Shown: piece by piece, positions 14,812 through 21,947 of the stretch
Layout: each line of letters starts with the position of its first letter
Position numbering within the stretch: the stretch's first letter is position 1
Assembly: GCA_017419065.1 (NCBI GenBank)
Contig: JAFOMB010000126.1
Location: 1 to 22,387, forward strand
Length of the DNA: 22,387 nucleotides
Reading direction: 5' to 3'
From: Erysipelotrichaceae bacterium
GTDB taxonomy: Bacteria > Bacillota_I > Bacilli_A > Erysipelotrichales > Erysipelotrichaceae
The notes under the pieces: generated by a model
Database searches by the model: none
What the model was told of the DNA's origin: nothing
The model's input: the letters and a program-made list of their open reading frames with translations, nothing else
Translations under genes and position numbers: made by a program

Positions 14812-14832
14812 AGAAAAACGCCCTCAGGCGTT
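14812..14832 (-). terminator. terminator of operon B overlapping the uxaC stop codon
   Basis: The stem AACGCC/GGCGTT (14817-14832) has the uxaC TGA (14824-14826) in or beside its 4-base loop. On the minus strand a T-rich run follows. The end of the coding sequence therefore doubles as the terminator hairpin. Confidence 0.7.
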
Positions 14833-16119
14833 TCCTTGAAAGAAGCTTTCCGCATTTCCATAGCAGACATCTTCTACGATCTTTCCCAGTGTATCCATAT
14901 CATCCGGATACATCCCGGATTCCACCAGTTCTCCCAGTTTCTGACAGAGGATACGGCGGAAGTAGTCATGACGGACAAAGGAGGTAAAGCTCCGGGAGTC
15001 TGTCAGCATCCCGACAGAGGAAGCCAGAGCTCCTGTCTCCATGAGTTCATCGAGCTGGGCACGGATACCTCTGTAATGATCGTTGAACCACCAGGCAGCC
15101 CCATATTGCACTCTCGGGGCAAAGTTCCCGGCCATGGTCGATAAGACACTGTTATCGCAGGGATTGAGGTTGTATAAGATGGTCTTTGGAAGAGCGTCCT
15201 GATACTCCAGAGCTCCCAGGAAAGAGGACAGGGCGATCGGATCGCATACCATACCGACACTGTCAGCTCCGGCATCCTTTCCATAAGAAGCCAGGAGTTT
15301 CGGGGAGTTGTTGCGGATCGGACCCAGATGCATCTGCATCACGATGCCTCTTCTGGCGTATTCCTTTCCCAGGAAGATCATCAGCCGGCTGAATTCTTCA
15401 TCCTTTCCGTATTCAAAGGTACTGAAGCCGTGATCGGAGACAAGACAGCCGTTCTCCCTGAAATGATCCAAAGCACGGGAGAGGGCTTCTTTCAGGTCTT
15501 CTGTCTCGTATTTCTCCATGAGTTCCCGGATGGCATCCTCATCTTTCGACAGGATCCTGTCCGGACGGAAGGAAGGGAGGACTTTAAAGGGGATCGTATC
15601 ATCCTCCCGGATCTGTCTGTGATAGCGCAGGTCATCGGCAGGATCGTCTGTCGTGCAGAGGACTCTCACGTCCATCTTCTTCAGAAGAGATACGGCATCA
15701 TAGCCTTCTCCCTGCATCATCTCCTTCGTCTTCTTCCAGATCCGCATCGCATTGACTGATGTCAATGGTTCATAGATCCCGAAGTAGCGCCATAATTCGA
15801 GATGTGTCCAGTGATAGAGAGGACTGCCGACGAGTCTCGGAAGCACTTCTGCCCACTTCTCGAACTTCTCATAGGCGGAAGCGTTGCCGGTGATATATCT
15901 TTCATCAACGCCGTTGGCTCTCATCGCCCGCCATTTATAGTGATCGGTCTCCAGCCAGAGTTCATACAGATCATGAAAGTGACGGTGTTCTGCGATATCT
16001 TTCGGAGAGAGGTGGTTGTGATAGTCGAAGATCGGCTGTTTTTCAGCGTATTTGTGATAGAGTTCCCGTGCTGTCCCGCTATCGAGCAGGAAATCGTCCT
16101 TATCCGGAAAGGTCTTCAT
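14824..16119 (-). CDS. uxaC: uronate (glucuronate/galacturonate) isomerase UxaC
   Basis: The protein aligns end to end with UxaC: FLLDSGTARELYHKYA, FDYHNHLSPKDIA with the metal-binding His-x-His, WLETDHYKWRAMRANGV, SPLYHWTHLELWRYFGI, CTTDDPADDL, YARRGIVMQMHLGPIRNN, LPKTILYNLNP and GMLTDSRSFTSFVRHDYFRRILC. It converts glucuronate to fructuronate, and galacturonate to tagaturonate, in the cytoplasm. At 431 residues it is about 40 shorter than the usual 470. Most of the difference is one in-frame gap of about 24 residues after SDHG, where E. coli has an extra helical segment. The catalytic blocks are kept, so the enzyme is probably active. It is the last gene of operon B, 3 bases after the SDR gene. 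Confidence 0.93.
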   Translation of the reverse strand: MKTFPDKDDFLLDSGTARELYHKYAEKQPIFDYHNHLSPKDIAEHRHFHDLYELWLETDHYKWRAMRANGVDERYITGNASAYEKFEKWAEVLPRLVGSPLYHWTHLELWRYFGIYEPLTSVNAMRIWKKTKEMMQGEGYDAVSLLKKMDVRVLCTTDDPADDLRYHRQIREDDTIPFKVLPSFRPDRILSKDEDAIRELMEKYETEDLKEALSRALDHFRENGCLVSDHGFSTFEYGKDEEFSRLMIFLGKEYARRGIVMQMHLGPIRNNSPKLLASYGKDAGADSVGMVCDPIALSSFLGALEYQDALPKTILYNLNPCDNSVLSTMAGNFAPRVQYGAAWWFNDHYRGIRAQLDELMETGALASSVGMLTDSRSFTSFVRHDYFRRILCQKLGELVESGMYPDDMDTLGKIVEDVCYGNAESFFQGNA

Positions 16120-16122
16120 AGA

Positions 16123-16977
16123 CTAGACTCCGGAATAAGCCGAGAAACCTCCGTCGATCGGGATGACGACACCGGTCACAAAGGAAGCGGCTTCGTTGTT
16201 TAAGAGGAAGAGGACAGCACCGGAGAGTTCTGTCTCGCTGTTTCCGAGGCGTCCCATCGGTGTCGCTGCCAGGATCTTGCCGGTACGGGCAGTCGGTGTG
16301 CCGTCTTCATTGAAGAGAAGGGCTCTGTTCTGGGCTGTCGCAAAGAAGCCCGGAGCGATCGCATTGACCCGGATACCGGCTTTGGAGAAGTGTACGGCCA
16401 GCCATTGCGTGAAATTGCTGACAGCGGCCTTGGCTCCGGAGTAGGCCGGGATCTTGGTCAGAGGGGTATAGGCATTCATGGAGCTGATGTTGAGGATGTT
16501 GCAGCCGCCTCTGCCTACCATCTGTCTCGCAAAAGCCTGTGTCGGGATCAGCGTTCCCGCAAAGTTGAGATCGAAGACGAAACGCACGCCGGATTCCTCC
16601 AGGTCGAAGAAAGACTTGGTATCGCTGTCGATATCTCCCTCTTCGTAGTATTCCTTGTCTGTCGTCGCCCTCGGATTGTTTCCTCCGGCACCGTTGAGAA
16701 GGATATCGCAGGGACCGAAGTCCTTTTCCACTTCATCAGCTACTCTATAGCAGAGTTCTTTATCTAAGACATTGCAGGCATAGGCTTTTGCCGTACCACC
16801 TTCTTCCCTGATCTCTTCCGCGACTTTTTCCGCTTTATCCAGAGCCAGATCCAGCAGAGCGACTTTCGCCCCGGCTCTGGCCAGAACTTTTGACAGCATG
16901 GAACAGAGTACGCCTCCGGCTCCTGTCACCACAGCGACTTTTCCGCTCAGATCTGTATTCAATACATTCTTCTTCAT
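16123..16977 (-). CDS. uxuB: SDR-type D-mannonate oxidoreductase (fructuronate reductase)
   Basis: This 284-residue short-chain dehydrogenase has the Rossmann motif VVTGAGGVLC near residue 17, then LLNGAGGNNPRATTDKEY. The catalytic Ser of ISSMNAY and the Tyr-x-x-x-Lys of PAYSGAKAAVSNFTQWLAVH come next. The C-terminal VTGVVIPIDGGFSAYSGV is typical of the YjmF/UxuB group of Firmicutes. This group reduces fructuronate to mannonate with NAD(P)H and is unrelated to the long-chain UxuB of E. coli. Its place between uxuA (1 base before) and uxaC (3 bases after) supports this role and completes the path from glucuronate to mannonate. A general SDR function cannot be excluded by sequence alone, but the fit is good. 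Confidence 0.88.
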   Translation of the reverse strand: MKKNVLNTDLSGKVAVVTGAGGVLCSMLSKVLARAGAKVALLDLALDKAEKVAEEIREEGGTAKAYACNVLDKELCYRVADEVEKDFGPCDILLNGAGGNNPRATTDKEYYEEGDIDSDTKSFFDLEESGVRFVFDLNFAGTLIPTQAFARQMVGRGGCNILNISSMNAYTPLTKIPAYSGAKAAVSNFTQWLAVHFSKAGIRVNAIAPGFFATAQNRALLFNEDGTPTARTGKILAATPMGRLGNSETELSGAVLFLLNNEAASFVTGVVIPIDGGFSAYSGV

Positions 16978-16978
16978 C

Positions 16979-18061
16979 TTATTTCTCCTTTTCCATCAGA
17001 TCCCAGGCTCCCAGCATATACATGATGCCTAAAGCCCTGTCATATAATCCATAACCCGGACGTACCTTTCCCGGTCCTTCATCCCAGAGATGTCTTCCAT
17101 GATCCGGACGGATATAGCCTTCAAAACCGCCGTCATGATAGGCTCTCAGGATATCCAGGATCCCGGTATCTCCATCGCAGTCCCGGTGGCTTGCCTCCGA
17201 GAAGTCTCCGTTTTCAAAGTGCTTCACATTGCGGATGTGCGCAAAGACGATCCGGTCACAGTACTTTCTCACGATCGCAGCGACATCGTTTTCCGGATTC
17301 GCATTCAGGCTCCCGGAACACAGAGTGAGACAGTTGTACGGATCATCCACCATCGTGAGGAAGCGGCCGATGCTTTCTTCATCGACTAAGAGTCTCGGTA
17401 ATCCGAAGATATCCCACGGCGGATCATCCATGTGGATGGCCATCTTGATATCACACTCATGACATACCGGCATGAGTCTTTCCAGGAAGTACTGAAGGTT
17501 CTTCCAGAGCGTCTCATGGTCCACATCTTTATAAGCTTCAAAGAGCTCATCGAGCTTCGCCATGCGTTCCGGTTCCCATCCCGGGAAAGTCATCCCGTAC
17601 TTCTCGGTATAGGACATGACATAGTCTGCCATCTGCTTCGGATCATCCTGTATCATATCCTTCTGATAGTAAAGGGCTGTAGAACCGTCTCCTACCGGAT
17701 GGAAGAGATCGCTCCTCGTCCAGTCGAATACCGGCATGAAGTTATAGCAGATGACCTTGACCCCGAATGGTGCCAGGTTTCTGATCGTCTGTATGTAGTT
17801 GTCGATATAGCGGTCTCTGCTCGGAAGACCGATCTTGATGTCATCGTGGACATTGACTGATTCTACGACATCGGCGTTGAATCCGGCTTCTCTGATCTTC
17901 GAGACGGTCTTTTCGATCTCCTCTTTTTCCCATACCTCTCCCGGCATCTTGTCATGAAGTGCCCAGACGATCGTCGAGACACCCGGGATCTGTCGTATAT
18001 CGCTCAGGCTGATACGGTCATTTCCCTCTCCATACCAGCGGAATCCCATCTGCATCGGCAT
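16979..18061 (-). CDS. uxuA: mannonate dehydratase UxuA
   Basis: The start was placed at the ATG at 18061, preceded by GAGGAG at proper spacing. A much longer frame upstream is antisense to the araC gene and was discarded. The 360-residue product has the usual UxuA length and begins MPMQMGFRWYGEGNDRI, continuing with IPGVSTIVWALHD. The TIM-barrel metal-site blocks are present: AIHMDDPPWDIFGLPR, LTLCSGSLNANPEND, IVFAHIRNVK, and the C-terminal GYIRPDHGRHLWDE. It dehydrates D-mannonate to 2-keto-3-deoxygluconate with a divalent metal (Mn2+ or Fe2+). It is the first gene of operon B. The KDG kinase and aldolase needed downstream are not in the window, unless the PfkB protein of operon A serves as the kinase. 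Confidence 0.95.
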   Translation of the reverse strand: MPMQMGFRWYGEGNDRISLSDIRQIPGVSTIVWALHDKMPGEVWEKEEIEKTVSKIREAGFNADVVESVNVHDDIKIGLPSRDRYIDNYIQTIRNLAPFGVKVICYNFMPVFDWTRSDLFHPVGDGSTALYYQKDMIQDDPKQMADYVMSYTEKYGMTFPGWEPERMAKLDELFEAYKDVDHETLWKNLQYFLERLMPVCHECDIKMAIHMDDPPWDIFGLPRLLVDEESIGRFLTMVDDPYNCLTLCSGSLNANPENDVAAIVRKYCDRIVFAHIRNVKHFENGDFSEASHRDCDGDTGILDILRAYHDGGFEGYIRPDHGRHLWDEGPGKVRPGYGLYDRALGIMYMLGAWDLMEKEK

Positions 18062-18085
18062 AGTATTCTCCTCTCTTTTTTCTTT

Positions 18086-18091
18086 ATTATA
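18086..18091 (-). promoter_or_regulatory. -10 box of operon B (uxuA-uxuB-uxaC)
   Basis: TATAAT on the minus strand lies 25 bases before the uxuA ATG. The -35 position (about 18110-18115, TGTCTT) is a poor match, as is common for promoters that need an AraC-type activator. Confidence 0.5.
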
Positions 18092-18115
18092 AGGAATCCC
18101 TGCAGGAAGAAGACA

Positions 18116-18151
18116 TTGCGGAGATTGTTGCGAACATTGTAAAAGTTGCGA
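18116..18151. promoter_or_regulatory. candidate AraC-regulator binding repeats between araC and uxuA
   Basis: GTTGCGA occurs twice as a direct repeat, at 18127-18133 and 18145-18151, 18 bases apart. A third, shorter TTGCG is at 18116-18120. The repeats overlap the -35 and spacer of the araC promoter and lie just upstream of the operon B promoter. That is the usual place for AraC-family sites controlling both. Confidence 0.4.
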
Positions 18152-18157
18152 TATAAT
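18128..18157 (+). promoter_or_regulatory. promoter of the araC-type gene, probably leaderless
   Basis: TTGCGA (18128-18133), an 18-base spacer and TATAAT (18152-18157) form a good promoter. The GTG start at 18164 lies exactly where transcription should begin, 7 bases after the -10 box. Confidence 0.6.
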
Positions 18158-18163
18158 CCAATC

Positions 18164-19039
18164 GTGAAAAAGAAATACCGCTCCGTCTTCAACACCAGAC
18201 AAACCATGATCTCCAAGGACTACGAGATCTACTACTACAGCGATCTTCACTTTCAAAGCGTCGGTTCCCACTCCCACGACTATTATGAATTCTATTTCTT
18301 CGTAGAAGGGGAAGTCTTCATGGAGATCGAAGACAGAAAATATCCTCTTTCTCCCGGCGACGTCATCCTGATCCCTCCGGGCATCTTCCATCAGGCGCTC
18401 ATACGCGATGCTGAAGTCCCGTACCGCCGTTTCGTCTTCTGGATCGCCGAAGATCTCGCGGAAGCTCTTTTGAAGGAATCGGAAGACTATGCCTATGTCT
18501 TTCAAAGATCCCAAAAGGGAGATCACATCCACCACTATGACGCCCTTTCCTTCAATGATCTCAGGGGAAAACTCTTTTCCCTTCTCGATGAACAGAGTTC
18601 CGGCCGCTATGGCCGGGATACCCGGATCTCCCTCTGCATCCGCGACCTCCTCCTTCAGATCAACCGGAGCGTCTATGAAAAGGAAAATCCCGTCCACAAC
18701 AACGAAGAGCGCTCCTTCTATGAAACGCTCACTTCCTTCATCGATTCCCATCTGGAGGAAGATCTGTCCTTAAACAGACTTTCTTCTGAATTCTTTTTAA
18801 GCAGGTACTATATCGCCCATCTGTTCCAGGAAAGGACCGGTCTTTCTCTTCATCAGTACATCCTGAAAAAGCGCCTGAAGGCCTGTTCAGACGCTCTAAG
18901 AAGCGGGACAGCTGTCAAAGAGGCCTATCTGGCCAGCGGCTTTCGGGACTACTCCAGTTTCTTTCGGGCTTTCAAGAAAGAATACGGGACCTCTCCTTCG
19001 GAATACAGACAGCTGAACCGCAGTTCCATCGATGAATAA
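18164..19039 (+). CDS. AraC-family transcriptional regulator of the hexuronate operon
   Basis: The 291-residue protein has an N-terminal cupin-type ligand-binding half (HSHDYYEFYFFVEGEVFMEI, then YPLSPGDVILIPPGIFHQA). The C-terminal half has the double helix-turn-helix of the AraC/XylS family: EEDLSLNRLSSEFFLSRYYIAHLFQERTGLSLHQYI, then GFRDYSSFFRAFKKEYGTSPSEYR. I prefer the GTG at 18164 as start. An upstream TTG at 18146 would place the -10 box inside the gene, while the GTG coincides with the predicted transcription start. It is divergent from uxuA with about 100 bases between, so it most likely senses a hexuronate or pathway intermediate and controls uxuA-uxuB-uxaC and itself. The gene ends at a small hairpin shared with the convergent hydrolase gene. 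Confidence 0.9.
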   Translation: MKKKYRSVFNTRQTMISKDYEIYYYSDLHFQSVGSHSHDYYEFYFFVEGEVFMEIEDRKYPLSPGDVILIPPGIFHQALIRDAEVPYRRFVFWIAEDLAEALLKESEDYAYVFQRSQKGDHIHHYDALSFNDLRGKLFSLLDEQSSGRYGRDTRISLCIRDLLLQINRSVYEKENPVHNNEERSFYETLTSFIDSHLEEDLSLNRLSSEFFLSRYYIAHLFQERTGLSLHQYILKKRLKACSDALRSGTAVKEAYLASGFRDYSSFFRAFKKEYGTSPSEYRQLNRSSIDE

Positions 19040-19055
19040 GCGTCCTTACGGACGC
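19040..19055. terminator. compact hairpin between convergent genes
   Basis: The perfect stem GCGTCC/GGACGC with a TTAC loop begins directly after the araC stop codon and ends 4 bases before the stop of the hydrolase gene. The flanking T-tracts are short (CTGTTTATT on plus), so termination may be partial. Confidence 0.55.
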
Positions 19056-19059
19056 CTGT

Positions 19060-19986
19060 TTATTCTGTGAAGCATTCCTCCATGAAGCGGATGTTTTCGT
19101 CCATGAGCTCCAGAGTCTCCGGCGATCCCTTCCCCAGGGTAGAGCAGGCATGGAACGTGTCATGCAGCATGACCAGTTCGCACTTCACACCCTTTTCCCT
19201 CAGGATCTTATACATCAGATCGGCATCTGCCCGAAGCGTCTCATTCGCATCGCAGCTCATCTCTACCGGCGGGAACTCCTCCAGTCTGTCAAAATAGGCG
19301 CAGGAGATCTCCGGATCCTTCCGGTCTATCCCCGGGGCATACATGTCAAACAGAGGGACCAGTCCTTCCGGCGTCACGGTCTCGTCATGGATCTCATAAT
19401 AGGAGCGGTCGAGGTCTCCTGTCAGATCGCATAGCGGCGACTGCGGGAGAAGGCAGGCAGGAAGATACTCTCCCTTTCTGATCAGGCGTACCGTCAAAGC
19501 ATAGGTGTAATAGCCGCCTCCGGATTCTCCGGTTACACAGAACTTCGCCTTCGGATATTTCTCATGCAAAGCCAGGAAGGCCGTCTCACAGTCATCCAGT
19601 CCGGCCGGGAAGATGTTTTCCGGTGCCAGGCGATAGTCGATCGTCACGACTCTTCTCTTCGCCCGTTTGGCGATCTGGGAACAGTAGGCCCTGGTCGCCT
19701 TGGCAGAACCGGCTACCAATCCGCCCCCGTGGATATACATGATGATGTTTTCATCTTTGATCTCTTCCGGAACAGCCATGATCGCATGGACACCGTTCAG
19801 ATCGATCTTCTCGAATTTCACGCCTTTTTCCTTCGGCATGAAGGAATAGCCGATATCGCTGAGAAAGCGGACCAGCTTCCAGTTGACATGGTCATAGCCT
19901 CCCTTGAACGCAAAACCGCCTGTCGCCGAGCCGACGATCTTCGCATTCTTCTTCATCTCTTCACTTTTCGCATAGATCTCGATCAT
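19060..19986 (-). CDS. alpha/beta hydrolase of the hormone-sensitive-lipase type (esterase)
   Basis: The 308-residue protein carries the HGGG oxyanion-hole motif at residues 86-89, the nucleophile elbow GESGG with Ser155, and a late His279 in HDTFHA. The acid is probably Asp254 or Asp256 in the DANETLRADAD stretch. The block VVTIDYRLAPENIFPAGLDDC is characteristic of the HSL/family IV esterases. It has no signal peptide and should act on short-chain esters in the cytoplasm; the natural substrate is unknown. It has a GAGGAGG ribosome site and a TATACT -10 box. It is divergent from a TetR regulator, with palindromes covering its promoter. Repression by that regulator is therefore likely. Confidence 0.88.
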   Translation of the reverse strand: MIEIYAKSEEMKKNAKIVGSATGGFAFKGGYDHVNWKLVRFLSDIGYSFMPKEKGVKFEKIDLNGVHAIMAVPEEIKDENIIMYIHGGGLVAGSAKATRAYCSQIAKRAKRRVVTIDYRLAPENIFPAGLDDCETAFLALHEKYPKAKFCVTGESGGGYYTYALTVRLIRKGEYLPACLLPQSPLCDLTGDLDRSYYEIHDETVTPEGLVPLFDMYAPGIDRKDPEISCAYFDRLEEFPPVEMSCDANETLRADADLMYKILREKGVKCELVMLHDTFHACSTLGKGSPETLELMDENIRFMEECFTE

Positions 19987-20012
19987 AGGACACCTCCTCG
20001 TGTTACAATCAC

Positions 20013-20018
20013 AGTATA
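20013..20018 (-). promoter_or_regulatory. -10 box of the esterase gene
   Basis: TATACT on the minus strand is followed by a short leader with GAGGAGG before the ATG at 19986. The -35 region (TTTTAA, 17 bases upstream) lies within the palindrome at 20028-20046, so a bound repressor would block it. Confidence 0.45.
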
Positions 20019-20095
20019 GAAACAGTTTGTTGCATTTAAAACAACATGTATCATCTTCTGTGTCTCAAATGCGACACATTCTTCAAAACTGTTTC
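20019..20095. promoter_or_regulatory. nested operator-like palindromes between esterase and tetR genes
   Basis: Four elements are nested here. GAAACAGTTT (20019-20028) is the exact reverse complement of AAACTGTTTC (20086-20095), and each copy contains a self-palindromic AAACNGTTT core. Inside are TGTTG-N9-CAACA (20028-20046) and TGTGTC-N8-GACACA (20059-20078). TetR-family proteins bind such palindromes, often between themselves and the gene they control. Confidence 0.55.
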
Positions 20096-20106
20096 AGGGA
20101 GGAACT

Positions 20107-20637
20107 ATGGACAATCAGCGCATCACCCTCAGTAAACGTCTTCTCAAGGAAGCTCTGCTGTCTTTTCTGAAGGAAAAACAGCTGATAGACATCTCCATCA
20201 AGGAACTCTGCGACCGGTCCGGTGTCAACCGCTCGACCTTCTACCGTCATTATGACAATCTCTCTGATCTTCTTAGCGAGATCATCGAAGAGATCTTTGG
20301 AATGCTGACAAGGACCAACGAGATCTCCTTTCAGGATCCGGACAACGCACAGAACTACATCGCCGAGGCCATCCTCTTCTTCCGTGACCACCATGAGTAC
20401 GATCCGCTGTTCTTCGGCAATTCCTCCGCGATGGAACTTCTCTCCAAGCGCATGGAAGATGACATTTCCGGATTTCTTTCCGGCAAGGATCCCCGCAGTC
20501 AGTACCTCGTCCGATACATACTGGCAGGAAGCTATGCGATCATCAGGGACTGGATAACAGGCGGCAGAAAAGAGGACGCCAAGGCCCTCTCCGATATCAT
20601 CTACAGCCTCTCCTTAAATACTGCACAGTCATTTTGA
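20107..20637 (+). CDS. TetR/AcrR-family transcriptional regulator
   Basis: The 176-residue protein has an N-terminal TetR helix-turn-helix: LSKRLLKEALLSFLKEKQLIDISIKELCDRSGVNRSTFYRHYDNLSDLL, with the typical RSTFYRHY recognition stretch. The C-terminal domain is short and resembles the TetR_C groups of Firmicutes, with no recognisable ligand site. An AGGGAGG ribosome site precedes the ATG. It is divergent from the HSL-type esterase, and palindromic sites fill the gap between them. It probably represses itself and the esterase, with release by a small molecule that cannot be named. The next gene starts after about 80 bases and has its own -10 box. Confidence 0.9.
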   Translation: MDNQRITLSKRLLKEALLSFLKEKQLIDISIKELCDRSGVNRSTFYRHYDNLSDLLSEIIEEIFGMLTRTNEISFQDPDNAQNYIAEAILFFRDHHEYDPLFFGNSSAMELLSKRMEDDISGFLSGKDPRSQYLVRYILAGSYAIIRDWITGGRKEDAKALSDIIYSLSLNTAQSF

Positions 20638-20691
20638 TCAAGACCGCTGCAGGAATTGAGGACTCTGTCTTTTTTTCTTCAGTCTTTTCTG

Positions 20692-20697
20692 TATACT
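20692..20697 (+). promoter_or_regulatory. -10 box of the purine gene unit
   Basis: TATACT lies 20 bases before the ATG at 20718, with AGGTGA as the ribosome site between. The -35 position falls in a T-rich run without a good match. Confidence 0.4.
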
Positions 20698-20717
20698 GAT
20701 AACGTGAGGTGAAGAAT

Positions 20718-21290
20718 ATGGATACTTACTCTTTGAAAGTTGCGGGTGTGACAAGGGAGCTGCCTTTTGTCGCCATCGATGAGAAACTGGCCTTTGCGAG
20801 TTTCGTCGTCATCTCCGATACGGAACTCGTCAGGAACGCTGCCCCTTTGATCGCAAAGCAGATCACCGGATGCGATGTCATCGTGACAGCCGAAGCCAAG
20901 GGCATTGCCCTGGCCTATGAGATCAGCAAGCTCTTAGGTCATCCGTACTTCGTTGTCGCCAGAAAGTCGGAGAAGAGCTATATGAAGGACTCTCTGGAAA
21001 CTTCTGTCAAGTCGATCACGACCGCTTCCATCCAGCATCTCTTCCTTGATGGCAGCGACAGGCAAAAGATCGAGGGAAAGAAAGTCTGTCTCCTCGACGA
21101 TGTCGTCTCTACCGGTGATTCCCTGAAAGCCCTGGAAGACCTCGTCAATAAGGCCGGAGCCATCGTCGAAAAGAAGGCCTGCATCCTGGCGGAAGGAGAT
21201 GCCGCAAAAAGAGAAGATATCATCTTCTTAGAAAGACTGCCTTTATTTAGAAAGAATGAAGACGGAAGCTATGAGGAGATCCCGGAATGA
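20718..21290 (+). CDS. purine-type phosphoribosyltransferase
   Basis: The start was placed at the ATG at 20718 because AGGTGA lies at the right distance; the GTG three codons earlier overlaps that site. The 190-residue product has the PRPP-binding motif VCLLDDVVSTGDS (123-135) and an N-terminal VIVTAEAKGIALAYEISKLLG block. Both are shared by adenine and xanthine phosphoribosyltransferases and by PurR-type regulatory domains. Such enzymes join a purine base to PRPP to make the nucleotide. It lacks an N-terminal helix-turn-helix, so it is not a PurR-type regulator. Its stop overlaps the IMP cyclohydrolase start (ATGA), which ties it to purine metabolism. The base (adenine, xanthine or hypoxanthine) is not settled by sequence. 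Confidence 0.82.
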   Translation: MDTYSLKVAGVTRELPFVAIDEKLAFASFVVISDTELVRNAAPLIAKQITGCDVIVTAEAKGIALAYEISKLLGHPYFVVARKSEKSYMKDSLETSVKSITTASIQHLFLDGSDRQKIEGKKVCLLDDVVSTGDSLKALEDLVNKAGAIVEKKACILAEGDAAKREDIIFLERLPLFRKNEDGSYEEIPE

Positions 21291-21946
21291 ATCTCTTCGA
21301 CTATCTGAAAAACAATGCCTATCCGGGCAGAGGGATCTTTGCGGGATACTATCAGGGAGAAAAAGTCCTGGCCTACTTCATCATGGGCCGGAGTGCCAAC
21401 AGCCGCAACCGCGTCTTCAAGATGAAAGACGGCATCCTCTATACCGATGCCTATGATCCTTCCAAAGTCGCCGATCCGTCTCTCATCATCTATAACGCCA
21501 TGCGTCCTTATGAAGGTAAGATCATCCTGACCAACGGAAATCAGACCGATACCATCTATGACTTCCTGAAGGATGGCAAGACCTTTGAAGAAGCCCTGGC
21601 AACCAGGGAATACGAACCGGATCATCCAAACTACACGCCGCGCATCTCCGTCCTTCTCGAGGAAGACTCCTATACGATGTCCATCCTGAAGAAGGAAGGG
21701 GAAGAGTGTAAGAGAGAATACTATTCCTATCCATATGAAGAGGGAAAGGGACACTTCCTTTCCACCTATGACCATGACGGCAACCCGCTTCCTTCCTTCT
21801 CAAAGGAACCTCTGGAAGCCGATATTGACATGAACTTTGAAGGATTCGCTGAAGAGCTCTGGAAGAGCCTTGATCAAGACAATAAGATCAGTCTCTATGT
21901 CCGCTTCGGCAATAAGGAAAAGATCTTCAACAGGAACGGAGAATGA
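21287..21946 (+). CDS. purO: PurO-like IMP cyclohydrolase
   Basis: The 219-residue protein begins NAYPGRGIFAGYYQGEKVLAYFIMGRS and continues with SRNRVF, LIIYNAMRP, LTNGNQTDTIYDFL and a conserved NYTPRIS block. These are features of the IMP cyclohydrolase family PF07826, first known from the archaeal PurO. It catalyses the last step of inosinate synthesis, closing the ring of formyl-AICAR. In most bacteria this step is done by the N-terminal domain of the fused PurH; here it is a separate, unrelated protein. The next gene encodes the stand-alone AICAR transformylase, which supplies the substrate, so the assignment is strongly supported by context. It overlaps the upstream gene by ATGA and is followed after 1 base by the next ATG. 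Confidence 0.88.
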   Translation: MNLFDYLKNNAYPGRGIFAGYYQGEKVLAYFIMGRSANSRNRVFKMKDGILYTDAYDPSKVADPSLIIYNAMRPYEGKIILTNGNQTDTIYDFLKDGKTFEEALATREYEPDHPNYTPRISVLLEEDSYTMSILKKEGEECKREYYSYPYEEGKGHFLSTYDHDGNPLPSFSKEPLEADIDMNFEGFAEELWKSLDQDNKISLYVRFGNKEKIFNRNGE

Positions 21947-21947
21947 T

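Larger units (their letters stand above)
14455..14823. other. intergenic stretch between lipoprotein gene and uxaC
   Basis: Apart from the lipoprotein terminator, the PSD-like frame, a minus-strand TATAAT at 14799-14804 and the uxaC terminator, I see no intact gene or RNA structure in these 369 bases. Confidence 0.5.

Noticed and set aside
18062..18751. Long N-terminal extension of the uxuA reading frame (total 590 codons)
   Set aside because: It is antisense to the well-supported araC-type gene. UxuA proteins start at the MPMQMGFRWYG stretch, which has its own GAGGAG site.
20638..20690. Terminator after tetR
   Set aside because: A T-run is present (around 20669-20677), but I could not find a convincing stem before it.
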